Notes: generated by a model not told the origin, from the letters alone. A stretch of 64,000 bases of DNA from Mycosarcoma maydis (GCF_000328475.2 NC_026484.1:868001-932000), one strand, 5' to 3'. Counted from the first letter of the stretch, positions 49,959 to 61,869 are shown. A program made the numbers and translations.

Positions 49959-51563
49959 ATGAAGAGCAACGTGGATACTGTGCTGGACGGGTACACGAGC
50001 GTCCCCGTCGGCGTGTTGGACAGCACACTGGCCAACACGGATATCCTGACTCGCATCACGCTTGTGTTCCCATCATCGCTGTCGCTCTCAGCCCTGCAGG
50101 AGTCGTGGTATGCGCTTGTTCGAAGCTGGCCCATCCTCGCAGCTCGTGTGCGAGCGACGCCATCCACGCCCTCCGGCCTGTCGTACTTGATCCCCACGCC
50201 TGCAACGCTCGAATCACTGGAAACCCGATCTCGAAACTCAGCTAGCAAGCCGCTGGAAAAACACATTGTCCTGCTCGACCAATCCTCACGTTCCTTCTCA
50301 GACTACCATCCCATTGTCGCCAAAGCTGTCCACTCGAACCTCGATCGCAACAACATCAGCATCGGAGGAGCGCCGCTCGTAGAGCACGAAAAAGCGACGA
50401 TTTGCAGCAATGCCTGCACCAGCTGGAAGCAGTTGATCAAGCAGGATCAGGCCTTCGTCACGGCTCAGGCCACCAAGTTTGCCGACGCCACGACGGTCAC
50501 CATCAGCTTCAGCCATATCCTGGGCGACGCTTTCACAATCAAACACATCTTCCAAGGCTGGCAGACGGCGTTGAACGGTCAAGCGGTGCAAGAGCTCCAA
50601 GATGTGGGTAAGGATCCGTTTATCAAATATCTTCCCAAGGATACCAACGACAAGAAGCACAAGAAAAACAAAAAGTCCGAGCCGGCTCCAGATTTGCCGT
50701 TGCAATGGTTCCGATACGGGCTGGCGCGCAAGATCAAGTTGATCAGCCTCCTGTTGTGGGAAGTCAAGGTAAAGAAACCTGAAAAGACGCTTGGCCAGTA
50801 CTACATCTATCTACCACAAGCTAAGGTGGACGAGTTGATGGCACAAGCTCGCTCGGATCTCGAACAGCTTCGTTCCTCGTCTGCCACGAGCGCAACTGAG
50901 CGCGACTTGAACGTCAGCACGTTCAACGTGCTTTTTGCCTGGTTGTTGCAGAACATCCACGCGTCCACTGCAATCAAGCCAAGCAAGACGAGCAGCGTGA
51001 TTTGCATTATCAATGCCAAGACACGCCCTCCAGCTGGTCATGTGCCAGCCGACTACCCTAGGCATCAGTTGTGGGGAGGCGCTTTAGGTGCGCCTCTGCG
51101 CCCACTCTCTGCGGCAGAGTATGTGACACTCCCGCTCGGTCAGCTAGCGTTGCACATCCGTGAATCGATCACCGAGCAAGTGGATCCGGAAAACATACGC
51201 AAGAGCGTCGTCATGGCGCTCAAACACTCCATGTGGAAGAAGCCGAGCGGCGAGTTGCTTTTCTTCTCACAAAACCCCAACACTTACTGGTGCGGATGTA
51301 CAGAATGGAGGAGCGCCAAGTTTCACACAATCGACTTTTCCGCTGCAGCCACACCACACCACGATGCCATTCAGCCAACAGCAGCGCCCGCCGCAAGCGT
51401 AAACCCAGTTGCAATTACCACCAACATGGAGACCCCAATGACCAAACGCAACCGATGGGCGCTCCTCGGCGAGGCAAATAACGGTATATGGTTTACAGGT
51501 GGCTTGACGGCAAACGAGGCCAGCAACAAGAACGGCTTCGGAAGGTACATCTTTGTCGAATAG
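49959..51563 (+). CDS. mat1: MEL acetyltransferase Mat1
   Basis: 534 residues from ATG 49959 (MKSNVDTVLDGYTSVPVGVL); the frame upstream opens only with TTG. It is a BAHD/condensation-like acyltransferase with HILGD (HxxxD, His at about 186) in TISFSHILGDAFTIKHIF. In U. maydis, Mat1 uses acetyl-CoA to acetylate C4 and C6 of the mannose of MEL, giving MEL-A/B/C. The identification rests on fold plus position: it is convergent with an MFS exporter and is followed by an acyltransferase and a glycosyltransferase in the known mat1-mmf1-mac1-emt1 order. No peroxisomal signal is present (ends IFVE), in line with a cytosolic enzyme. The name refers to MEL, not to mating type. Confidence 0.88.
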   Translation: MKSNVDTVLDGYTSVPVGVLDSTLANTDILTRITLVFPSSLSLSALQESWYALVRSWPILAARVRATPSTPSGLSYLIPTPATLESLETRSRNSASKPLEKHIVLLDQSSRSFSDYHPIVAKAVHSNLDRNNISIGGAPLVEHEKATICSNACTSWKQLIKQDQAFVTAQATKFADATTVTISFSHILGDAFTIKHIFQGWQTALNGQAVQELQDVGKDPFIKYLPKDTNDKKHKKNKKSEPAPDLPLQWFRYGLARKIKLISLLLWEVKVKKPEKTLGQYYIYLPQAKVDELMAQARSDLEQLRSSSATSATERDLNVSTFNVLFAWLLQNIHASTAIKPSKTSSVICIINAKTRPPAGHVPADYPRHQLWGGALGAPLRPLSAAEYVTLPLGQLALHIRESITEQVDPENIRKSVVMALKHSMWKKPSGELLFFSQNPNTYWCGCTEWRSAKFHTIDFSAAATPHHDAIQPTAAPAASVNPVAITTNMETPMTKRNRWALLGEANNGIWFTGGLTANEASNKNGFGRYIFVE

Positions 51564-51824
51564 CAACCTAAGCAGTCACGTTTCCAGCGAGCCTGCAACA
51601 AAGATCACACAGTAACACATGCTGCTTTCTAGACAAGCCCGAGCCGTTCGAGCCGTTCAAGCATATTCTGATGAAAACAACCAAAAACCACGAATCATGC
51701 AGAGAGGACCAAGCACTAATGAGACATGTGTAGCTGAGAGACGAACAGATAATCAACATGAGTAAGGAGACGAACAAGTAATCAACGTGAACAACAAGAT
51801 CGCTGCGCACGCAGTGGGCTGGAT

Positions 51825-53684
51825 TCAAGGCAAAGTGGAAGGCACTTCTGTCTTTACATTCACGACAGCGTGTGCTGCGCTGCTCTTGAGCGCCGGAGTG
51901 ACGTCTTGCTTCTGCTCGAGCTTGGCCTCTGACTTGATAAAGTCGGGCAACGGGAGCTCCTTCATACCAAACGTGGTGAAGAAGCCGATGATGGCGAGCG
52001 GAACAAACAGCCAGTACGAATCTGAGATCGCGTCGGCATATACACCTTTGACCACACCCTGGATGGGCTGTGGCAGATTGCGAAGTTGTTCCGAGAACGC
52101 CACCACTGTAAAGTCGCTAAGACCTAGCGGGTTGAGTTGATCGTAGTAGGGTCGCAAGTTCTTGGCTGCCTGCGTAGAGAAGATCGTGGTGGCCGCCGTG
52201 ATGCCCCATACAGCACCAAACGTACGTGTGAACGCGTATGCCGCAGTGGCACTTTCCAGTCTCGACGCCGGCAACGCCGCTTGAATGGGTGGCAACGTGA
52301 TCGGAAACATGATGCCCAATCCGGCCCCCAAAATCACCTGCGAGAAGGCCCACTCGAATTTGGACGTGCCAACGTGCCAGTGTGTCATCCATCCAATACC
52401 GGCAGCCATGAGCATCCAGCCACAAAAGATGAGCAGCTTGTATTTGCCCGTGATCGAGATCAAGACACCTGCACCCATTGCGAATGGGAAAGACGGTGCC
52501 GACAAGGGGAATGACCAGATCGCCGATTGCAGCGGCGTGCGATCCTTGATGGCCTGAAAGTAGATGGGGACCATGTAGATAACGCCGTAGAAGATAACGC
52601 CGTGCACAAAGGTTTGCACGTAGGCAACCGAGGCGGTGCGATTACGGAAAAGGTCCAAGGGGAACACAGGCTTGGGCGCGATGCGGTTCGGAACCCATTC
52701 AATAACGAGGAAGAGCATTATGCCCAGTAGACCCACGACGAGCGGCACCCAAATCTGCCAAGCCGACCAGCGATACTTGATGCCTCCCTCGGTCACAGCA
52801 ATCAGGATCGCCGTGACCGAGCCAAACAACACAGCATTGCCTACCAGATCCAACTTCTGCCATTTTTCCTTGCCTGTCAGCAGCGGCACTCGGATGTTGA
52901 GGAAGATGATCAGCAGCACCAACGAGATCGCACCGATCGGCAGATTGATCCAGAAGATCCACGGCCAAGAGTGCTCGCTGAAAACGCCACCAAGCACGGG
53001 AGCTGCAAAACCAGCAACGGCAAAGACGAGCGCGATCACACCGAAGAACAGCCCGCGCTCGCGCAACGTGGTCAGATCCGACATGATGATCTCGCACATG
53101 GAATGGATTCCACCGCCTCCTAGACCCTGGATACCACGACCGATGACCAGCACGAGGAACGTCTTGGCGGTGGCGCACACTACACTGCCGACCAGAAAGA
53201 TGACGAGTGCTGAATTGATCGACCATTTGCGACCGATCGAACATGAAAGACCACCGAAGATGGGCTGCGAAGCCACCATGGGCAGCAAAAATGCCGACGT
53301 TATCCAGTTGGCAGCGATGGTCGACGGCGGCAGGTTCGCCGTGATTGCAGGTAATGCGGTACTGATCATGGTCATGTCAAGCGCAGCGACAAATGCGATC
53401 AACATCAAGGCCGAGAAGATGATCCAAAAATGCAAGTCCTTCTTCACCTTGGCGCCCGATTCGTTGTCCTCAACACTGTCCGTCAAAGGTGTGCTGGATT
53501 CAGGCTCGACTCTAACAGCCTGATCGTGCGAAAGGCTTTCCTTGTCTTGCTTGGTTTGAGACGAGGGATAGGCAGGTAGTGCTGAAGCATTGTTGCTCGA
53601 ACTCAGGAGCTCGGGCGACGCCGCTGTCGAGTAGCTCATCGGCGTGCCGGGCTCCTCGATCGAGGTCCGTTTCTCGTCCGCCAT
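51825..53684 (-). CDS. mmf1: MEL exporter Mmf1, 14-TM major facilitator (DHA2 type)
   Basis: 619 residues from ATG 53684 (MADEKRTSIEEPGTPMSYST). After a cytosolic Ser-rich N terminus, membrane segments begin near residue 87 (FWIIFSALMLIAFVAAL) with LDMTMISTALPAI. The antiporter-like loop is GRGIQGLGGGGIHSM, and about 14 spans follow, ending near 565. It belongs to the drug:H+ antiporter-2 family common in secondary-metabolite clusters. Loss of Mmf1 in U. maydis blocks MEL secretion. The 3' end faces that of mat1 across only 261 bp. The cytosolic tail is acidic/lysine rich. Confidence 0.9.
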   Translation of the reverse strand: MADEKRTSIEEPGTPMSYSTAASPELLSSSNNASALPAYPSSQTKQDKESLSHDQAVRVEPESSTPLTDSVEDNESGAKVKKDLHFWIIFSALMLIAFVAALDMTMISTALPAITANLPPSTIAANWITSAFLLPMVASQPIFGGLSCSIGRKWSINSALVIFLVGSVVCATAKTFLVLVIGRGIQGLGGGGIHSMCEIIMSDLTTLRERGLFFGVIALVFAVAGFAAPVLGGVFSEHSWPWIFWINLPIGAISLVLLIIFLNIRVPLLTGKEKWQKLDLVGNAVLFGSVTAILIAVTEGGIKYRWSAWQIWVPLVVGLLGIMLFLVIEWVPNRIAPKPVFPLDLFRNRTASVAYVQTFVHGVIFYGVIYMVPIYFQAIKDRTPLQSAIWSFPLSAPSFPFAMGAGVLISITGKYKLLIFCGWMLMAAGIGWMTHWHVGTSKFEWAFSQVILGAGLGIMFPITLPPIQAALPASRLESATAAYAFTRTFGAVWGITAATTIFSTQAAKNLRPYYDQLNPLGLSDFTVVAFSEQLRNLPQPIQGVVKGVYADAISDSYWLFVPLAIIGFFTTFGMKELPLPDFIKSEAKLEQKQDVTPALKSSAAHAVVNVKTEVPSTLP

Positions 53685-56454
53685 TGTATACGATCAGTGT
53701 ACGATCCTGTTGCGAGCACAGAGGCCTCGATGCAAAGTAGGCTCTATCACGAATGACAAAGAAGCCCTCGATCCAAGTCTGCCGCTTGAAGACAGAGTTG
53801 AAGACAAAGTGTTGGACGATGTAGATCTGTAGGTGTGGCTGATGGTTGGGAAGGAAGGGAGAGAGCGTGCGAGGACAAACTTTACAGCTGCTGTTGGGTC
53901 AACTTTGGAAGCGCGAACTGCTAAAAGGATGAAAGGCCGCCGAGATGTTCAAGTGATGACTTGGTCGTGTGTGCTGAGGAAGCGAATGAGTGACGGGTCG
54001 GATATGGACGCCCTGAGAGGAGAGGATTGGGAGCTAAGGAAACAGCGGTGACCCGAACAAGATTGTTGTCGATACGTGATAACCCGACAGAAGCCACGCT
54101 AACACGATCGCTTACACTGGGCACGTAACAAAGGTGTTGGTACTGTAACACTCTTACTGCTGATTCGTGATTTGGTCTCAAGATGTGGATTGTTCACCAC
54201 CTGGAGGCACATTGAAAGAAGGTCACAGCCACGGTAGCAGTCGACTAATTCAGATTCTCATCTTCACACAGTCGGTTAGCGCGTTATCTGGAAACCGCAG
54301 CCCGAATCATGCTGCTGGCGAATCGTCTCACACAGGCGCCGCTTGGAAAGGAGCACAATACGAGGCGGGTCACCTTGGCACATTGGCGAAGCCGTTCGGA
54401 AGTGGAGGCAAAGCCTTGGCTGAGTGTGCCATGGCAAACACAAACCAAAGTACGAACACGTTTTGGTCGAACATCACACACGAATTGCGACACACGGCAG
54501 CATTTGAGCTGAATCGGGCTTCACTCTCGGGTCGACGATTGGTCTGGGAAGACACAATGAACATACAGACACTGAGCCTAGCGGCGAAGAGACAATCACG
54601 AATGTAAAGCACCGTAGCAGAAGGAGCTACAACCAAAAGAGACAATCAAGCGAGCGCAAGCGCATAACCACTTCTTCAACATGGACGCAGCCCAGGCAGC
54701 CAGCTCTTCAAGAGACGACCAAGAAGCAGCACATGGGCACACCCGCACAGACAACGACGATGGTGCGAATCGTGAATGTATCCTGTGAAAAGATGCCACT
54801 TTGCGAACTCGTGACTGGTGAGTATTGCTTTTGCACGTTATCCACACGTTGACTATACGCTAAGTCGAAATCGAACGAAAGCCAGCAACGACGTACAATA
54901 CACGAAAGAATGAAATACTGTACATCGTATAACGCTTAGCTCAAACCCACGATCAGAGACATGGGGGCTAACCGTGTGAAGATTTGCGCAAACTCGACCC
55001 AAAACAAGCACGAAGCGCAGACAGCTGCGTCGCTTGAATCCGTGAATCACGAATCACTGCGCCACGCGAAAATTGGATTTCGGGCGTCAATTTAGTCTGG
55101 ATTTTGGTTTCTGGTTTCTGGATTCTGGATTCGTGATTGTGCATTTTCTTGCATAGGCTAAGAGCAATTCTGAAAATACAAGTATAATCACGAATAAGTT
55201 AACGTGTAAAATGTACAGTATACTCATTATACTGTGCATTTGTCTGATCGGCGTGGTCACGAGTTGCTGATTCGGCTACCTGGAGCGGCTTCGCGTAAGA
55301 CCGAGGCCGATATGCAGACACAAGCACTACCGGCGAATTGGAATCCATGCTAGCCTCTCGGACTTGTGCTTGGATCGGTGTATCACCATGCACACACAGC
55401 TGTGGCCTGGTTCAACGTCCAAGCGTTTCGATCGTGTGTGATGGACATGGCGCTTGACTTGTTGTGGATCAACAGACAATGGCTGGCAAGACTGGATCGC
55501 TTGCATTCACGATTCATGAAAAGCTTACCGTGTTGGAAGTGTCGACGTCGGAGCTTTCTGCAACCACATCTGCAGGGGGGACACGGGTCGGGGCGCCCCA
55601 CAACAGCCGTGCATCGTCAAATGTCTCTGCTTTCGCATTCGCGTTCGCGTTCGCCTTCTCATTCACAGCCAACCGACCAGCGTCGTCGGTGAGAGTTTCA
55701 GCGTTCGCTTATCGTATTCGCGAATCACAGATATGCCAAGCTAGCAACACTGTCCGAGTAGGACTCGCCCAGTTGTTTTACGCTTCGCCTAGCCGTTGCC
55801 AACAAATAAACCAGGCGTACTACGACAGTGGACAAATACTTGCTACTGCTCGCTTCTGTTCGCGCCGGCTTGTGCCGATTTAGAAGGGGCGGAATTGAAT
55901 TTTTGACAAGACGTCAAGCGAGCTGGTAACTTTAGATTCGTGATTCAGTCTCTGCACGTACTGTACTTCTCGCCAAAGATTATGCTGCATGTACCACTAT
56001 CAAAGCTGCTTTTTTGTTTTTTTTTTATTTATTGGTGTTTTTGTGTGTTTCTTGTTCTCTCGCTGCAGATCTCAATTTCTGTTCCTATTCTCCGAGCGGC
56101 GATTGAAAGCTCACTCCTTCGGAATTTCAAGCAGGATTCTGAGCGATGGACGCACGGGTTTCATACTTTGCGCCCTCTTCTCTTATCTGTCAGCCGACCT
56201 TGGTTTAGGCGAATCGAGTCGCAGAAAAACTAAGTCGCGAATATACAGTAATTCGTGGAACCAACCAAAGCGTCAATCGTTCACCGTTGCAAAATAATCG
56301 TGATTGTGACAGAGGAACCGGAGAAAGCGACAGAAAGACCCATACTTTGACGAGGGGGAGGGGGAGCGCAAACGAAATCCAACCACAAACAGCAAGCCGA
56401 ACAAGACAAAACCAAACCAAACCCAAATCGACAAACGTAAAGTGCCAACAGCGA
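53685..56454. promoter_or_regulatory. 2.8-kb upstream region of mmf1
   Basis: This interval carries the mmf1 promoter at its left end and the mac1 3' end at its right. I found no gene. Simple repeats occur at 55634-55662 (TTCGCG type) and heptamer-like units at 54765, 55040 and 55120. Confidence 0.45.
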
Positions 56455-58230
56455 CTAGAGACGAGCAAACACAGGAGCGGTCGCATCGACCGACGTAGAA
56501 GAGACCGAAGTAGAAGTGGTGGCGGCGGCTGCGGCGCAAATTCGCATCCAGACAACCGTGCGGTCAAGCCACTGGTTCATCTTTTCCACCTCGTGGAACT
56601 TGGTATCGAAGCCAAGTTGCAACTTGATCCTGCCATCAACATTAAACATGCTGATCCACGGAGACGCGTTGATCTGTCGACCGGTATGCGTGAAGTCGGT
56701 TCGTTCGAGCCACAAGCCAGAGGCACGTGCGTTGGCCGACACGGGCTCGAAACGTGGGCGAATCCTCATCATGCCGACACTCGAAAAGCCAGGCGCTTGA
56801 GCACCGATGATGCCAGCAATCTCTTTTTGGCTGCTTGATGAGCTTGGTGACTGTACTGCCTTGATTTGCGACCACTGCTGGTTCAGTCCCTGGATGGAGC
56901 TCTCCGCCACGTAAGGGTAGGACGAGATGCAGTGAGGAGTAGTCAAGTGTTTATCAAGCTCGTGGCGAATGTGACGCGCCGTAGTCACAAGCTCTTGCAT
57001 CCTGCTGAAACTAGGCTCGAGTGTCTTGTGTGTGTCGATAGGCACCCAGAGGAAGACGGCGTCCGAACCAAGAGGCGTCGACGCCCCCAAACTTGCATCG
57101 AGAGGCGTCGCAGAGATCCATCGTCGAGCATTGCGTACCATTCCCACGAGCGCGCCTTTGCTCGAAGCCTTGCGCTCCGGGAACGTCTCTGCCGCTGACA
57201 GAATCGTGGCTGCTGATGCGAGGTACGTGATACCCGAATGAACCTGCTTGGCAAACTTGAGCAGCTCGCGAACCTCGTTTGCTTCCAACTCCCTACACAG
57301 GCAGACAGTCTCGTGCTTGCGCTCCGGCCACGAAGTTGAAGGCATGAGTGCCAAAGATTCACCCATCTTTTCTGTGATCATTCGCATGTTGACTTCGGCA
57401 ACCTTGTGAGCCTTTGCGATTTCCTCAGGCTTGGGCTGGTACTGCTGTCGATACGCCATCACCACGCTGCGCGGCATCCGGGGCAAAACATTGAGCTCGA
57501 AAGCGCTTGGCGTGTAGATCGAGTCGTAAGGCTCCGAGGGTGTAGCATCGATGACGCACTGAAAGAGCGTGTTAAAAACTTCGGCAAGGCTTCCGCCATC
57601 CGTGACGGCATGCGACACATTCCAGATGGTGTACGCAGTGCGTTGCTCGTCATCGAGCCTGGGAAGAATGAGGTAGAGCATCGACTTTTTTCCCTTGGTG
57701 GCAAGAGGACGATTGTACGTGTATGCGCACAGTTCGGCCGGCGTAGCCACACCGGGATCGCCTAGACGCTTCACCACAAACGTCTCGTCGAGCCACTCTT
57801 GAATCGATTCTTCGTCACGTAGCAGGCGGTAGCACATGGTCTGTGCAACTGTTGGGTCCGTGTGCGTGTCCAACTCGACACCCACTTCGGGCCGCAAGTA
57901 CCTCGCCTGGATCCAGGCCTGTCTAACCCTCGCGACCAGCTGGTCAAGTTCCAACTCGGAACCAGTGATGCGCGATGAACTGGGCTGATGAACGCGCCAG
58001 CTCGTCATTAAGGAAAGCTCCGTATGGCCATGGGCAATGTTTTGGTTGAACGAAGCAGAAGCTTCATGCCCAAGGCAGGTACGTTTCCAAAGATCTGCCT
58101 CTACCTGGTGCCATTCGAACTGATCCATCTGCTGCAGTTGCACAGCCGTCCTGAACTCGTGTTCAAGAACATCGTCCAGAGACTGTTCGGTCGCCGAGGA
58201 AATAAGTGTTCGGAGAGCGTTGTTGATCAT
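56455..58230 (-). CDS. mac1: MEL acyltransferase Mac1, peroxisomal
   Basis: 591 residues from ATG 58230 (MINNALRTLISSATEQSLDD). An upstream in-frame ATG at 58302 would add 24 residues. NVSHAVTDGGSLAEVF holds the HxxxD catalytic motif (His about 207), and the fold is that of CoA-dependent acyltransferases. The last three residues are Ala-Arg-Leu, a type 1 peroxisomal targeting signal. In U. maydis, Mac1 and Mac2 attach short and medium fatty acyl chains, made by peroxisomal chain shortening, to C2 and C3 of mannosylerythritol; both are reported to be peroxisomal. Which position Mac1 serves cannot be read from sequence. It lies between mmf1 and emt1 in the same orientation, which is why it is called mac1 rather than mac2. 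Confidence 0.85.
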   Translation of the reverse strand: MINNALRTLISSATEQSLDDVLEHEFRTAVQLQQMDQFEWHQVEADLWKRTCLGHEASASFNQNIAHGHTELSLMTSWRVHQPSSSRITGSELELDQLVARVRQAWIQARYLRPEVGVELDTHTDPTVAQTMCYRLLRDEESIQEWLDETFVVKRLGDPGVATPAELCAYTYNRPLATKGKKSMLYLILPRLDDEQRTAYTIWNVSHAVTDGGSLAEVFNTLFQCVIDATPSEPYDSIYTPSAFELNVLPRMPRSVVMAYRQQYQPKPEEIAKAHKVAEVNMRMITEKMGESLALMPSTSWPERKHETVCLCRELEANEVRELLKFAKQVHSGITYLASAATILSAAETFPERKASSKGALVGMVRNARRWISATPLDASLGASTPLGSDAVFLWVPIDTHKTLEPSFSRMQELVTTARHIRHELDKHLTTPHCISSYPYVAESSIQGLNQQWSQIKAVQSPSSSSSQKEIAGIIGAQAPGFSSVGMMRIRPRFEPVSANARASGLWLERTDFTHTGRQINASPWISMFNVDGRIKLQLGFDTKFHEVEKMNQWLDRTVVWMRICAAAAATTSTSVSSTSVDATAPVFARL

Positions 58231-58302
58231 GATGTCTGCGATGACGAACCGGTAGATGTTTACGCAAGGTCGATGAGTGATGGTGGAAGGAACATGACCC
58301 AT

Positions 58303-59932
58303 GCCAAAGAGGTAGATTTGAACCTTACAGTGGCTCTCGAGAGTTTGCACTTGGAGCTTTTAGATCCGCAGTGCCTTGCTAGTCTACAGGCTGTCGACGT
58401 TGACATGGCTCTTTCTGTGTACTCGCAGTGGGAACAGGCATGCCTCGCAGCTAACTGCATTTGGCACAAGTCGCAGTCTTTGGATCGCTTCGCTTCGCTT
58501 GTGCACGGCGCGGCCATTTTCCAGCGATAGCTAGTCAAAGTCAGTGCAAGTGAAAGTGCTAATCTCCAACGTGTATCACGACTGAGGCGTACATCTGTAT
58601 CGCTTACAGATCCAGCGATACCTCATGCTTGGACTTTCATATGCAGCGTCTTTGTCTTGCATGCCGTGGCATAATCACGAAACACCGAATCGTGAATCTC
58701 GAACTCGAACTCTGAAATGTCAAACGAAATCGTATATCTGAAGAGTTGACAAGTCAGAGCGCGCAAGTCCTGCGTGCCGCTACATGGATCCGTCTAGTTC
58801 ACGTTATCGTGTATGAGCGACGGCCGGTAATCTAAAGTGGACGCACTAGCTCAAATTGGCTTGACCTCTGGCAACAGCTCTGGTGCATGACGAGGCTTAG
58901 CTAGTCTATTTGGAACCAGACTAGCCTGAGAAGCTCTATCAAGCCTCTGTTTCAGCCAATCGTGAAAGCACTTAACCGAATATTTATTTATTCACGATTC
59001 TTTCGATTTCTTTTCGAGTGTTTTATATCTGACACAAACTCGGCCACGTCTCATATGCGGTCGGCACTAACGCCGTGAGAAAATACCGAATGTCAGGTAA
59101 TTAAGCATAAAAAAAATCCCAAAGCAGAACATGCAGTTGGTTACAGCTTCGTCCAAAGATCGTCCATACGTTAACGTTAAAGCGCAACAAGCCGATTCAT
59201 GCAACCGATGCATATAGTCATTTATGAATACAGTATGTAGTTTTTTTATTTTATTCTGGGTGGATAAGTCGGCACAACTTGACTCGTCGTGATCACCTCA
59301 TTCGTTGTTTTGGGCTGCTTCGGCTTGCTCCTCGTAAAACTGATAAAACTGATGAGCGACGAGCAACTACATCTGGCCTCACATTGGCGTACTGTACATA
59401 GAGACTGGAACAGGCGGCTCAGCCACCGCAGCTCAAGCAGGTGGTGCACTTTGACTTAGAGTTTCGCTTCAATCTGCCAAACTCAGTGGTAATCTTGCGG
59501 ACAGCGCCGAGCGTGTCACCTGCAATCACCACCCAGTGCAGCATTTACGGTTCGTACTCCGTTTCTCGACAGATTCGCATACATATCTGCAAAAGGTCGT
59601 TTGGCTGATATGCAACCAACCAGCTCCTCCCTTGTGCGCTCCTCTATTTTCCCTTGACTGAAACTCGCTCCGTTGCTAGTGCAGTGATCACAGACAGCTA
59701 TTCAGCAAAGTGACTTCGAGATTCCAGTTCCCATAACATTAAAGCGGTCTTGGTTTGAAAAACAGGTGACGAGGAGGTGTGGATTTCAGCTGAATCAGCT
59801 GAATCGAGTATATGCGACAACTTTGTGGTGACAAATATATGGGGGGGCTAATAGAACAGTAGACTACAATGAGTCGTGAGTGTCGAGGAAATGCATGAGC
59901 GGAGCCTGAATCTTGGAATATGAATAAGAAAA
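58303..59932. promoter_or_regulatory. 1.6-kb spacer between mac1 and emt1 with the mac1 promoter
   Basis: No gene recognised. AT-rich stretches at about 58980-59035 and 59220-59260, and heptamer-like units near 58675 and 58990, are present. Confidence 0.45.
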
Positions 59933-61869
59933 TCAATCGCTCCCAACAGTGGAAGCGGCGCCAGACAACATATTCGGGGTAAAAGCAGTCTCGCTCTCCA
60001 GATCTGCCACGGACGACTTGCCTGAAAGCGTGTCGACGGCGGCACGGACCTCCGAGGCAGCTAGTTCGAGCTGCTTCTGTTGGTTGAACAGCATTGCCTG
60101 CGCCTCAATGAGACGAGCAGCAGCAGGTGCACCGCCAGCGTTACGGCTTCGAATCGACCACACCTTTGCGTTGCGTCGAATCTTTTCTGCCTCTGGGCCT
60201 TGGAGCAGACGAGTCATGGTATTGACCAAGTCGTTCTCATCGATCTTAGGAGCGTGCTTGCTACGCAGCCCAATACCAAAGCGCTCGGCGAGGATGGCGT
60301 ACTCGTGCGTGTCAAACCACTGCGAAAGAATCATCTGGGGCAGAGCGTAGTGGACTGCCTCGTTGAAAGAGTTACCGCCGCCGTGGTGGATCACAACTCG
60401 GAGCGCAGGGTGCTTGTAGATACTGCGCTGGTCGTGAACCCACCTGGTAAAGCGCACGTACTCGAGACCCTCAAACTCAGAGAGCGTAAATTGAGAGTAT
60501 CCCTTGTCGGCATCCGTCTTGCGTCGAGGCGTTACGTTTTTAATCGCATCAGCAAGCTTTTCCGAGACCAGGTTTGAAGCTCCGACAGGACGCGCGGATC
60601 CCATCACGGTTCGCTGCTTCTCTTCAAAGTCCGGCGACGAGATGGGCGCGGTTGGTGTCGAGGCTCCCGTGTTGTTGGGCGTACGTTTCGGCTTGTTGAG
60701 CTTGAACAAGAGCTTGATCTTGCCTCCGCTCTGCTCGTACAGTCGCTCAAACGCGCGCAGGCACGATCGCACTTCGGCGTCGGTCCACAAAAACATGCTT
60801 CCCATGTTAAGGTAGACCACCAACTGACCAGCTGCGTACGCTTCGTCCATCCATTCAACGTCCAAGTCTCGTCCAGTCTTGGATAGCGGAGGAAACAACG
60901 GCTTGAACGTGGTCGAGGATGACGGACTCAACTGCTTTAAGAAGCTGGCTGCCTCGAATACCGGGGTGTCGTGGTTCTCGGGATCGCTCGTCACACCCGC
61001 TCCAACGAAATGAATCTGGTGGGGTTGTCGAATCGAGTCTGTGAGGCCAGGCGTGTTGAAATGAATGCCTCCAACGCAGTTGCGGTCCTTCCACAGAGGC
61101 GGAACAATGGCACTGTCGCCGTTGAAGCCCATCGAGTTAAGACCAAACTCGTTTTTCAGGAGCGCGCGCCGAGCATAAAGGTCCTTCTTGGTAGCATTGC
61201 GATAGGTTTCAATAAAGGTGAGCTTGAGGTTCTCGAGCGCGGACATCAACGTTCTCTGACGTCGACGACCCATGGGATGTGGGTCAAACAGGCTCTTACG
61301 TGTCGCTGTGAGAGATGGCGAGCACGGAACGGTGAACATCCATGGCAAGCCAGTCATTCGGCAACCAGTGACCAGGTTGGGGGAGAGTGCATCAACAGCA
61401 ACTGCAAGCCGAACCAAGAAAATCAAGATGACAGGGTTAGCTACGTCGGTGCAGGGTGGCGGCCATGTCCGATGTCAAAAGCGTACTTACTCATGTCAGG
61501 TTCGATCTCGAGCAAGCGGTCGCGGACCATTGTGGCTGCATCTCGAAACTCTTGCTCTGTTACCAAAGCTACAATCTGGCAGATCTCCATGCTGCTGTAG
61601 TCGCCTGGTGGTTTTCGAAGGCCCTTGAGATGTGATTGCATGCCTCGTGTAAAGTCTTCGACGGCTCGTGCGTTGCCCAGATCCGAAAAGTGAATTCGTG
61701 CTGCCAGGATAGGATCATTCTGCTCGCTCCTGAATTCCGCAATAGCATTGGCGAACGATGAGCCGGTGAGGAAGGTTACATCGTGTCCAAGACGGATCAG
61801 CTCGTACGCCGTCGCTAGGAGGACATTGATCTCTCCTCGTGCAGGGTTGGCAAGGAGGGCAACCTTCAT
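59933..61869 (-). CDS. emt1: Erythritol mannosyltransferase Emt1, two exons
   Basis: Exon 1 is 61869-61491 and exon 2 is 61401-59933 (89-nt intron, GTAAGT...TGCAG), giving 615 residues. The N-terminal Rossmann half starts MKVALLANPARGEINVLLAT, with ELIRLGHDVTFLTGSS as in GT1 glycosyltransferases. The C-terminal half has VIHHGGGNSFNEAVHYALP at about 460-480, the donor-binding loop of that family, followed by QMILSQWFDTHEYAILAERF. In U. maydis, Emt1 transfers mannose from GDP-mannose to erythritol, the first committed step of MEL synthesis, and is strongly induced by nitrogen starvation. Assignment comes from GT1 fold plus cluster position. Confidence 0.88.

Noticed and set aside
49959..51563. 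Mating-type interpretation suggested by the name mat1
   Set aside because: The protein is an HxxxD acyltransferase in the MEL cluster, not a homeodomain or pheromone gene.
54167..54607. 146-codon plus-strand frame between mmf1 and mac1
   Set aside because: No domain, unusual composition, and it contains dispersed repeat sequence.
58024..58530. 168-codon plus-strand frame at the mac1 5' end
   Set aside because: Mostly antisense to mac1; no recognisable features.
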